Below are positions 1 to 6,713 of a stretch of 15,283 nt of DNA, one piece after another (position 1 is the first letter of the stretch; each line of letters opens with the position of its first letter). Both the position numbers and the translations under genes were made by a program. This DNA is from Desulfovibrio sp. OttesenSCG-928-G15 (GTDB lineage Bacteria; Desulfobacterota; Desulfovibrionia; Desulfovibrionales; Desulfovibrionaceae), in NCBI GenBank assembly GCA_030266525.1, contig JAJDIC010000055.1:1-15283 (forward strand). Direction: 5' to 3'. A model generated the notes under the pieces. It had not been told where the DNA came from. It did no database searches and was given only the letters and a program-made list of their open reading frames with translations.

Positions 1-1008
1 GCGCTCGCCGACAACCCCCAGCTTGCTGTTGCCCAATATCGCTCTTTTGGCGACCTGCCGGATATTCTGGCCGCGCACGACCTTGCCGTGCCACGCATTG
101 CGGCAGCGGAACAGGCCGCCCTGCCCTGGAGCTTTGCCCAGAATTTGCAAAAAAAATTGCCTGACACTCGTTTTTCATCCGGCGACACGGTTCTGGCGCA
201 GGCCAGAGCGCATAAAACCCCCTATGAAATCGCCGTCATGCGTGAATCATGCGCCAGGCAGACCAGGGCCATGGAAGAAATACTGCCGCAAAACATACAG
301 GCCGGAATGACGGAGTTTGCCATCGCATGCAAGCTGAGTGACATTTTTTACTCGCTAGGCAGTTGCGGGCTGAACAGAATGGCGAATTACGGAGCTGAAC
401 TTATTTTCGGTTCATGCAGCGTAGGCGACAACGCCAACTACCCCACTTTTTACGACGGGCCTGTCGGCGCGCTTGGCGTACACCCCTCCAGCGCCTTCCT
501 TGGCAGCGCCCAGACCGTGTGGGAAAAAAGCACCCTGCTGATCATCGACACAGCCTTGTGCTACCGAGGCTACAACTCGGACCAGACAATCTGCTATTAC
601 GCCGGAACGCGCGATACCATGCCGGACAAGGCAAAAATGGCCCACGCAGCCTGCATGGAGATTGAAGAAACCATCGCCCGCGACTTGCAGCCGGGTGCCC
701 TGCCCTTTGAGCTGTATCAAAAAGCCCAGCAAATGGCTCGCAAAGCGGGCATCGAAGAAGGTTTCATGGGGCTTGGCGGCAACAAGGTTTCGTTTCTGGG
801 ACACGGCATTGGACTGTGCGTTGACGAATGGCCTGTTCTTGCCCCCGGCTTCAACAAACCCCTGGAAGCCGGAATGACCATAGCCATAGAACCCAAAGTG
901 GGCATCCCCGGCTTTGGCATGGTCGGTACAGAAAATACCTGGCTGGTAAAAGAAAACGGAGCGGAATGCCTGACAGGAGGAATACGCGATATCTTCTACA
1001 TGCCCTAG
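1..1008 (+). CDS. M24-family metallopeptidase (Xaa-Pro aminopeptidase/creatinase-like), 5' truncated by window edge
   Basis: The frame is open from the first base, so the true start lies upstream; a GTG at 88 is only internal. The visible 335 codons hold the end of the creatinase N-terminal domain and a complete C-terminal pita-bread domain. All five expected metal-ligand codons are visible: Asp at 547 and Asp at 580 (IIDTALCYRGYNSD), His at 802 (GHGIG), Glu at 889 (AIEPK) and Glu at 931 (GTEN). The family binds two divalent metals and cleaves N-terminal residues before proline, or acts on creatine-like substrates; the substrate here cannot be told from sequence. No signal peptide can be judged because the N-terminus is missing. 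A rho-independent terminator follows the TAG directly, so this is the last gene of its transcript. Family assignment is firm; exact specificity is unknown. Confidence 0.92.
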   Translation, partial: ALADNPQLAVAQYRSFGDLPDILAAHDLAVPRIAAAEQAALPWSFAQNLQKKLPDTRFSSGDTVLAQARAHKTPYEIAVMRESCARQTRAMEEILPQNIQAGMTEFAIACKLSDIFYSLGSCGLNRMANYGAELIFGSCSVGDNANYPTFYDGPVGALGVHPSSAFLGSAQTVWEKSTLLIIDTALCYRGYNSDQTICYYAGTRDTMPDKAKMAHAACMEIEETIARDLQPGALPFELYQKAQQMARKAGIEEGFMGLGGNKVSFLGHGIGLCVDEWPVLAPGFNKPLEAGMTIAIEPKVGIPGFGMVGTENTWLVKENGAECLTGGIRDIFYMP

Positions 1009-1010
1009 GG

Positions 1011-1032
1011 AAACGGCGATTTGCCGTTTTTT
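1011..1032 (+). terminator. Rho-independent terminator of the M24 peptidase gene
   Basis: A 7-bp stem (AAACGGC / GCCGTTT) with loop GATTT runs into six T residues, starting 3 bases after the stop codon. Confidence 0.8.
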
Positions 1033-1060
1033 ATGGAAGAGGCGAATAAAGGCAAAGTGC

Positions 1061-1118
1061 GCGTCCTATTTTAAGAGGGGCAGGCTTGTTCAGCCCTGCC
1101 CCTCTTAAAATAGGACGC
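1061..1118. repeat. Perfect 24-bp inverted repeat (hairpin) between convergent genes
   Basis: Arms 1061-1084 and 1095-1118 are exact reverse complements with a 10-base spacer (CTTGTTCAGC). The structure lies between the M24 gene (ending at 1008) and the leftward NYN gene (stop at 1152), so a bidirectional transcription barrier is plausible. However, neither side has a T tract directly after the stem, and the M24 gene already has its own terminator. An mRNA-stabilising 3' hairpin or a small mobile palindromic unit are alternatives. Confidence 0.75.
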
Positions 1119-1151
1119 AACAACGCAGTCCAGACGGAAGAAATCAGCGTT

Positions 1152-2480
1152 TCACCCGAGCCAGGCGGCCAGGAGCTCCTGCTCCCGCTCCCCGATAGGC
1201 AGTTGCGAAAGCCTGCACAAATCTACCGTACTTCTGACAAAGGCGTCACTGAGCATGGCCGCATCTACCGGCTGGCTCTTTTTCCCTTTGGCGGCAAGGT
1301 TGATACCACCCCGGATAACAGCTTCCAGCACAAAGGCGATCTGGGCTGCATTGGCAGGAAGTCCGTCTGACTCGCACTCTTCTTCCAGATTGCGCACAGT
1401 GGCTGTGCGGGAAAAACCAAGTTCATTCACTTCATCCGCAATAAGCGCGAAGAGTTGTTCATACTGCCCCGGGCTTAACAGGGGAACATCGGTCAATCTG
1501 TGCACTTTCATGGCGAATTCGTACAGGTCCGGGTTGCTCTGGCTAAAGCCGCCGCCCGCGCCCCCCCCTTCCGGGGTGGAGTGGCGTTTGGGGTCAAAAA
1601 CAAAGCCTTCACCGGCAGGACTGAACACAATGGGTGCAAGATCAAGCACTTCAAGCAGGTCGCGCAGTGTGCCTGCGCCAAACCAATCAGATGGAGCCTC
1701 CTGTTCGCGTTGCAGCACCTGGGCCACAGACGGCAGCGGCACAGGAACGCTGGATTCGTCCACCAGTTGCTTGATGGCTTCCACCAGACGAATGCGTTTG
1801 AACACCGGCAGAGAAATCGGAGCGCCGGAGCGCTCTTTGCGCGAATTGGCTTCCTTGCCGTTGCGGTCAGCGCCGTGCAGATAGCGTTCATCACGGTCCT
1901 GCTGACGCGCCTCAAGCTCCCTCTCGCTATCTTCCTTGGTTTCTTCAAGAGCCTGAGAAAGGAACCAGTCTTCGCGAATGCGCCATGAGCAGGCGGCGGA
2001 GTAGGCGGGCGAGGTGTAGCCCACACTCAGTACCAGCGTACGCCGGGCGTGCTCCTGAATGCGCAGCAGCAGCGGCGTAAAGTCCGCATCGCCCGAAAGG
2101 ATGATGAATTCGTCAAAGCGGGTGGTGTGGTTCAAGGCGTCCATGCAATCCATTACCAGGTGCACGTCCGCGCTGGTTTTCCCCTGGCTCATGAAGGGCG
2201 GGCAATCGGTAATCTGAAAGGCGGAGCGCAGAAAATACGGTCTGAACTCGTGATATTTCACGGGGTTGATGTAGCAGCAGCGTTTAAGCAGGCGGCGGCG
2301 TACACCATCGCCATACATCATTCGCAGGGCGTGGCCTTCCAGCCAGCGCAGCCAGCGCTGGGGATTGGTGGCAAAAGTACGTGCAAGAACAGGATCCTGC
2401 TCGGCAAGACGCACGTAAATATTGTCAAAATCCACATAAAGCGCACTATAAATTTCATCAAAATTCTGAAACCGTCCCAT
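1152..2480 (-). CDS. NYN-domain (PIN-like) putative RNase with LOTUS-like C-terminal region
   Basis: Encodes 442 aa. I chose the ATG at 2480 because AGGAG sits 7 bases upstream and the NYN fold starts right after it; an upstream in-frame ATG at 2534 lacks such a site. The N-terminal domain (about residues 10-160) carries the NYN acidic pattern: D17 and D19 (LYVDFDN), D105 (SADVHLVMD) and D131/D133 (SGDADF). These residues bind Mg2+ in PIN-like nucleases, so RNA cleavage is the inferred activity. A charged linker (about 178-220) leads to a region (about 228-297) that resembles the OST-HTH/LOTUS winged-helix fold (RNA-binding). A further helical region of unknown type covers about 315-442. No signal peptide or membrane segment is seen, so it is cytoplasmic. 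It is transcribed alone. The domain call for the N-terminus is strong; the LOTUS assignment is by pattern only. Confidence 0.85.
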   Translation of the reverse strand: MGRFQNFDEIYSALYVDFDNIYVRLAEQDPVLARTFATNPQRWLRWLEGHALRMMYGDGVRRRLLKRCCYINPVKYHEFRPYFLRSAFQITDCPPFMSQGKTSADVHLVMDCMDALNHTTRFDEFIILSGDADFTPLLLRIQEHARRTLVLSVGYTSPAYSAACSWRIREDWFLSQALEETKEDSERELEARQQDRDERYLHGADRNGKEANSRKERSGAPISLPVFKRIRLVEAIKQLVDESSVPVPLPSVAQVLQREQEAPSDWFGAGTLRDLLEVLDLAPIVFSPAGEGFVFDPKRHSTPEGGGAGGGFSQSNPDLYEFAMKVHRLTDVPLLSPGQYEQLFALIADEVNELGFSRTATVRNLEEECESDGLPANAAQIAFVLEAVIRGGINLAAKGKKSQPVDAAMLSDAFVRSTVDLCRLSQLPIGEREQELLAAWLG

Positions 2481-2511
2481 AACAATGCTCCTAATGACTA
2501 TACATATATAA

Positions 2512-2527
2512 AACGGGTATTCCCGTT
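2512..2527. repeat. Short palindrome in the leader/promoter region of the NYN gene
   Basis: AACGGG-TATT-CCCGTT gives a 6-bp stem located 32 bases upstream of the NYN start codon, next to an AT-rich TATATATGTATA stretch suitable for a -10 region. It could be an operator or a 5' UTR hairpin; no regulator is linked to it in the window. Confidence 0.35.
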
Positions 2528-2732
2528 GCGGCACACCTCACATTGCAGAGTATCACAGGTAGCCGCCTGAAAAAAACAAAAAACTTGGTAAAGCCGAAGC
2601 CCTTTACGCCTGGCTGCCGGGCTTCTGCCGGACTCCAGCCTGAATCTGCCTAGAGTCACCCCAAAAACTGCCCAAACGGAAGCCGTCCGGACGACCGGAC
2701 CTTTCCCGGGGCTGGCGACTGACAAGAGGCGC

Positions 2733-3692
2733 TTACCTGGTATCACCACGCATTTTCGCCATACGCTTTTGCATGGTGCAAAATGCTCTTTCTGTCAGCG
2801 TTTTCTGCCCGCAGTCTGCGTCATAATTGTGCGCATCCGGCGCAGTAACCCCCTGCCCCACTGTTGCCGGGGCTTCCAGAATGCCCAGAATCGGGTAGGT
2901 GCTTTGGTTATGATTGGGGTTGCGCACGCGCCGCTTTTCCGCGGTCATGGTGTTGCCTTCCAGCGCAAGCAGTTGCGTCTGCGCGGCAGGGAAGGCAGCG
3001 TATGGCCCAAGACATACGGCAAAACGCCCGCCCGAGGGTATTACGCGGACCGGCTTGCGTGTTTTTTTGGCAAGCGCGTCGGCCCGTTCTTTTGCCGAGG
3101 CAGCGGAAGCTTCATCCGCAACATGCACAAAAAAGGCATGCCCTTTGGCCAGAGGTTCGCCCTTTTTGTTGCTGACCACAGAAATGCGTACCTGGGCCAC
3201 CCCGGAATGGGTCATGCCCAACGCACGCGCACCCCGGTAAGAAACATCCACCACCCGCCCGTGTATATACGGCCCACGGTCGTTAACCCGCAGGAGGGTG
3301 TGTTTGCCGTTTCGCGTATTTTGCACGTCAATAACAACGCCAAAGGGCAGGGTTTTGTGCGCGGCCGTCATGGCATATTGGTTGTAAGTTTCGCCGTTGG
3401 CCGTAATTCGGCCATGGAAGGTGTGACCATACCAGGAAGCGCCCCCGGCAAGGGCGGGTTGCTTTTTGGCAGAAGCCGCCGCCTGTTTTTTAGCCGAAGC
3501 GGCAGTCTTTTGTTTGGCCTGGGCGGCAGAAGTGCCGATAAAAAGCAGGCTCGCGACAAGAAGCAGGGCCAGAGTGCTTTTGCGTGAGCCGAAAAGAGCC
3601 TTCCTCCCGGGTGTGGTACAAAGCCCCTCGCCTTGCATAGGACGCAATAGTCCAAAGCCGCTCCACAGGCTGGAGACTGCATTGATTTTCAC
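2733..3692 (-). CDS. rlpA: RlpA-like septal ring lytic transglycosylase (double-psi beta-barrel protein)
   Basis: Encodes 319 aa from the GTG at 3692, chosen because GGGAG lies 7 bases upstream. An ATG at 3638 (301 aa) gives a shorter n-region but has no visible ribosome site. A hydrophobic segment (about residues 39-55, LALLLVASLLFIG) ending in SAAQA|KQ fits a Sec signal peptide with signal peptidase I cleavage, not a lipobox. The DPBB domain spans about 80-173 with the RlpA signatures ASWYG, TANGE (catalytic-type Glu), TAAHKTLPFG and NDRGP (catalytic-type Asp). The C-terminus has a weak SPOR-like stretch (RFAVCLGPYAAF). RlpA enzymes cleave naked (denuded) glycan strands at the division septum in the periplasm. 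Unusual points are the long n-region and, compared with the classical protein, the lack of a lipoprotein Cys. Family is confident; start and SPOR domain are less so. Confidence 0.87.
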   Translation of the reverse strand: MKINAVSSLWSGFGLLRPMQGEGLCTTPGRKALFGSRKSTLALLLVASLLFIGTSAAQAKQKTAASAKKQAAASAKKQPALAGGASWYGHTFHGRITANGETYNQYAMTAAHKTLPFGVVIDVQNTRNGKHTLLRVNDRGPYIHGRVVDVSYRGARALGMTHSGVAQVRISVVSNKKGEPLAKGHAFFVHVADEASAASAKERADALAKKTRKPVRVIPSGGRFAVCLGPYAAFPAAQTQLLALEGNTMTAEKRRVRNPNHNQSTYPILGILEAPATVGQGVTAPDAHNYDADCGQKTLTERAFCTMQKRMAKMRGDTR

Positions 3693-4055
3693 GATAACGC
3701 TCCCGAGGGCTGGCTGGTTTTTGTCTGCAAAAAGGAAAGGCAGAGAGCTACGAACAAAAAATACCACACATACTATCGGCCCGAAGGAGAATGCCCTTCA
3801 CGCGCCTAAGCTGACTAACTTACCATACGAGATACTTATTTTCTGCCAGTATACCGTCGGCGTGAAAAAGACTTGCGATTTTCAGCACCAACAGAATAGG
3901 ACTACAAAATATTATTGAGATATGTCAAGCAATCTAACAGAAAAAAGCTAATGATGCTGGAAACTTCCTTTAAACGTCCCTCGTCGTGACTAGCTCTTGC
4001 AGCACAGAGCAAAAGGTAAAAATGCCAGCCCTGAAAAGAGCTTGCGCGTGTATAC
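3693..4055. other. AT-rich intergenic region upstream of the rlpA-like gene
   Basis: I see no gene in this 363-base stretch. It should hold the rlpA promoter, reading left. Two partial candidates are visible on the minus strand: a perfect -35 TTGACA (complement of 3923-3928) with a poor TAGTCC -10 (3899-3904, 18-bp spacing), and a good -10 TATACT (complement of 3848-3853) with no recognisable -35. Neither is convincing alone. No clear terminator for the 222-residue gene at 4056 is visible; only a 5-bp GCTCT/AGAGC stem without a T tract lies near 3990-4010. Confidence 0.5.
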
Positions 4056-4724
4056 TCAAACGCTTGATAAAAAAACCACCGACTCGGGGACTATGCGCAC
4101 CAGAGCGCGTATTTTGCCGGAAAAGAGCATGTCCCTGTCCAGGACGAAAAGCGCCCCCTCTTCGGCACTGGCGTCATGCAGGATAATGGCGCGTTCATCC
4201 ACCGCCTTGGCTGTGGTCCAGTGAGAAACGAGCGGCTGGGGAATGCCCGGCAAAAAGCGGTGAAAACGCAGCAAGGCAACTTCATTGTACGGCCCGGAGT
4301 GCCGTGCGTTTTCGGCGAGGTGCGCGTGCAAAGACTCCCACACGGCCTCCGCTTCCTTTGTCCTGTGGTTCGAGGAGGAAGGCCCGGAGGGGTCGTGTTC
4401 TTCCGGCAGGTACAGGGAGGAAAAGTCCGGCATTGCCCCGGGTTCTCCAGCTGTCAGGCCAGTGGCAAAGGGCTGGGTGAAGTTGACGAAATAGGGCGCG
4501 CCGGTGCAGCGGTTTTGCAACAGATACCGTATTACCCAGTAATGGTCGGTTTCATTACGCAAAAAATGCGGCCACACGTCAGCAAATGACGAGAATTCAT
4601 TGAGCGTTTGCTGAAATATCTTTCTGCCGGTCTGCAAATCAATGGAATACAGACAGGAAAGAGCGTTGAGCACAGCATACACGCCACAACAGAAATCGAG
4701 TGTTCCCTGCAAATACCTGCGCAT
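4056..4724 (-). CDS. Uncharacterised protein, possible papain-like (C39-like) cysteine peptidase
   Basis: Encodes 222 aa. The ATG at 4724 is preceded by AGGTG about 8-10 bases upstream. I do not recognise the family by name. The N-terminus has Gln6 followed by Cys13-Gly14 in the context DFCCGVYAVLNAL, which resembles the oxyanion Gln plus nucleophile Cys start of papain-fold peptidases. Much later comes His168 (SHWTT) and, 16 residues on, Asp184 (IILHDAS), matching the expected order Cys, His, Asp. No signal peptide or membrane segment is seen, so it is probably cytoplasmic. It stands alone: more than 250 bases separate it from neighbours on each side, with a TATACT -10-like hexamer on the minus strand at 4759-4764. 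The gene is sound by start site and length; the enzymatic function is inference from residue spacing. It could instead be a catalytically inactive or non-peptidase papain-fold protein. Confidence 0.72.
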   Translation of the reverse strand: MRRYLQGTLDFCCGVYAVLNALSCLYSIDLQTGRKIFQQTLNEFSSFADVWPHFLRNETDHYWVIRYLLQNRCTGAPYFVNFTQPFATGLTAGEPGAMPDFSSLYLPEEHDPSGPSSSNHRTKEAEAVWESLHAHLAENARHSGPYNEVALLRFHRFLPGIPQPLVSHWTTAKAVDERAIILHDASAEEGALFVLDRDMLFSGKIRALVRIVPESVVFLSSV

Positions 4725-4905
4725 TGTCTTTCACCTGTGGGTAAAGCGAAAAGAGTACAGTATACAATAGACCTTATCAAACAGTATTTTATTAATGGAA
4801 GTGTACAGCGAATATTTTGCCGAGGCAACAGGGCATATATATCCCGCGGACCGGAACCGGGGAGATTTACCGATAATGTGCGCAATGATTGAAACACAAT
4901 GAAAC

Positions 4906-4945
4906 AAAGAGCACAAGGCCGGATCGCTCCGGCCTTGTGCTCTTT
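4906..4945 (-). terminator. Strong hairpin terminator downstream of cstA
   Basis: An exact 18-bp stem (4906-4923 with 4928-4945) closes on a 4-base loop. It lies 29 bases past the cstA stop. On the minus strand the stem ends in CTCTTT and continues GTTTC, giving a modest T-rich tail; the symmetrical stem could also act on plus-strand transcripts. Confidence 0.82.
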
Positions 4946-4974
4946 AGTATTTGAGAAAGGGTAAGGCGGGGCTG

Positions 4975-6483
4975 TTACGCTTGACCGTCAGCCTGGGCAG
5001 GCTGAGCGCCCGCGCCAGAGCCGGGCACGGGCAGCTCAAGCAACACGTTTTTGCGGAACCAGTTCTGGCAGGCCATGAAGGCGGCAAAAGCCGCGACCGC
5101 CGCACCAAGACCGATATAAACGGAAACGGTATAGTCCATCTGCAGACCTTCCTTGGCTACGCAGATATAGGCTACAACAACCGCCGTCATGTAGGTGGCG
5201 GGCAAACTGACAAACCAGTGTATGCCGCCCCTGCGCACGATGTAGGCCGCAGCGGACCAGAGCACAATGGTGGCGAGCGTCTGGTTGGACCAACCGAAGT
5301 AGCGCCAGATAATGTTGAAATCAACCTGAGAAAGGATGCCGCCAATAACAAAAAGCGGCACCGCAATAAACAGGCGGGCAACAGGCTTGCTTTGCGCATA
5401 GCTCATGAAGTCGGCAATAACCAGACGGGCTGCGCGGAACGCCGTGTCACCGGAAGTGATGGGCAGAACGACAACGCCAAGAATGGCAAGTACGCCGCCA
5501 ATCGGGCCGAGCAGGGTCATGCAGACTTCATTGACCACGCCGCTCGGGCTACCGGCGGAAATCGCGGCGGAAAGGGTCTGGGCGCTTTCATAGAAGGTCA
5601 TACCGGCAGTGCACCAGATAAGGGCAATGATACCTTCGGCAATCATGGCACCGTAAAAAACGCCGCGACCGCACTTCTCATCGGGCACGCAGCGTGACAT
5701 CAGCGGAGACTGGGTGGCGTGAAAGCCGCTCAACGCGCCGCAGGCAATGGTAATGAACATGAGGGGCCACATGGGAAGCCCGGCCGGGTGCTGGTTGCCC
5801 CAGAAACCGCCGGAAACCTCGGAAGGCACCCAGCTATAAAAGGCGTAGCCCTTGAAAATCAGGCCACCGGCCACGCCGACCGCCATGATGATCAGCACCA
5901 CAGCGAAAATCGGGTACAGGCGGGCGATAATCACGTCAATGGGCAGGATGGTTGCCGCAAAGTAATAGACGAAAATAATGAGAACCCAAAAGTTCTTGTT
6001 CATCCATTCCGGGGTGAGGTTGGCCAAAAGCGCAGCCGGGGCATTAACAAACACAACCCCCACGAGCAGAAGCAGAATAACGGAAAACACCCGCATAATC
6101 TGCTTAAAAACATCACCAAGGGTATAGCCCACTACGTCGGGCAGCGACTTGCCGTGGTAGCGAAGGCTCATCATGCCGGAAAAATAATCGTGTACGCCAC
6201 CGGCAAAAATGGACCCGAGAACAATCCACAAAAGGGCGCTCGGGCCGTACAGGGCGCCCAAAATCGGGCCGAAAACCGGGCCAACCCCGGCAATATTGAG
6301 AAGCTGAATAAGAAAGGCCTTGGCCGGGGGCAACTTGATATAGTCAACACCGTCTGCCATGGAGCAGGCGGGAGTGGCACGGCAGTGGTCTGCCCCAAAC
6401 ATTTTCTCAACCACACGGCTATAAACCAAATAGCCGCCAACAAGCGCGGCCACCGCGCACAAGAAATACACAAAACTCGGCAT
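4975..6483 (-). CDS. cstA: CstA-family carbon starvation / peptide or pyruvate transporter (short form)
   Basis: Encodes 502 aa from the ATG at 6483, which has AAGGAA 7 bases upstream and starts directly in the first membrane helix (MPSFVYFLCAVAALVGG). An earlier in-frame ATG at 6531 would add 16 polar residues and lacks a site. Most of the protein is alternating hydrophobic segments, so it is an inner-membrane carrier. The CstA signature is present around residues 60-125: VGPVFGPILGALYGPSA, LGSIFAGGVHDYFSG and the SLRYHGKSLPDVVG segment. E. coli CstA (about 700 aa) and BtsT take up peptides or pyruvate under starvation; the 500-residue form here lacks the long C-terminal part. The substrate is not determined by sequence. 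It is a single-gene unit with its own terminator and a palindrome in the upstream region. Confidence 0.92.
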   Translation of the reverse strand: MPSFVYFLCAVAALVGGYLVYSRVVEKMFGADHCRATPACSMADGVDYIKLPPAKAFLIQLLNIAGVGPVFGPILGALYGPSALLWIVLGSIFAGGVHDYFSGMMSLRYHGKSLPDVVGYTLGDVFKQIMRVFSVILLLLVGVVFVNAPAALLANLTPEWMNKNFWVLIIFVYYFAATILPIDVIIARLYPIFAVVLIIMAVGVAGGLIFKGYAFYSWVPSEVSGGFWGNQHPAGLPMWPLMFITIACGALSGFHATQSPLMSRCVPDEKCGRGVFYGAMIAEGIIALIWCTAGMTFYESAQTLSAAISAGSPSGVVNEVCMTLLGPIGGVLAILGVVVLPITSGDTAFRAARLVIADFMSYAQSKPVARLFIAVPLFVIGGILSQVDFNIIWRYFGWSNQTLATIVLWSAAAYIVRRGGIHWFVSLPATYMTAVVVAYICVAKEGLQMDYTVSVYIGLGAAVAAFAAFMACQNWFRKNVLLELPVPGSGAGAQPAQADGQA

Positions 6484-6574
6484 GGGAAGTTCCTTTGTTC
6501 CTTGGTGGTTTAAAGAGATGCCACAAGACAATCCCTACGCGAAACTACGCGTTTTATTTGAACCTCATATTTTT

Positions 6575-6603
6575 TCCATACTCCCGTGATAAAAAAAACT
6601 CAA
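6575..6603 (-). promoter_or_regulatory. Candidate cstA promoter
   Basis: On the minus strand, TTGAGT (complement of 6598-6603) is followed after exactly 17 bases by TATGGA (complement of 6575-6580). The -35 is fair and the -10 is poor, so this is tentative. It lies about 90 bases upstream of the cstA start. Confidence 0.3.
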
Positions 6604-6604
6604 C

Positions 6605-6624
6605 GGTATTTCCCGGGAAATACC
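6605..6624. promoter_or_regulatory. Perfect 20-bp palindrome upstream of cstA (possible operator)
   Basis: GGTATTTCCC is followed directly by its exact reverse complement. It ends one base from the candidate -35 hexamer of cstA and lies about 120 bases upstream of the cstA start codon. A dimeric regulator site is the natural reading; a 3' element of the deacetylase gene, which ends at 6714, is the alternative. Confidence 0.45.
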
Positions 6625-6713
6625 TCGGGGACGACAAAAAAATTTATACGCCGATAGCGGGAGCACAGTACCGTTGAAAAGGTATAAAAGCTCGACATCC
6701 AGTACGGCAGCGT

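Noticed and set aside
2570..2625. Possible terminator for the rlpA-like gene (7-bp stem with later T tract on the minus strand)
   Set aside because: The T-rich stretch starts about ten bases after the stem and the loop is 16 bases, so it does not meet the intrinsic terminator pattern.
2498..2749. 83-residue minus-strand frame between the NYN and rlpA-like genes
   Set aside because: No ribosome site and no family resemblance; it overlaps the NYN leader and the rlpA end. The interval instead shows weak hairpins (GAAGCCC/GGGCTTC at 2596-2625, GTCCGG/CCGGAC at 2685-2700).
4951..6513. Two long open frames on the plus strand antisense to cstA (4951-5697 and 5719-6513)
   Set aside because: They are composition shadows of a strongly supported membrane-protein gene; their translations are rich in Gly, Asn, His and Arg without any recognisable domain or ribosome site.
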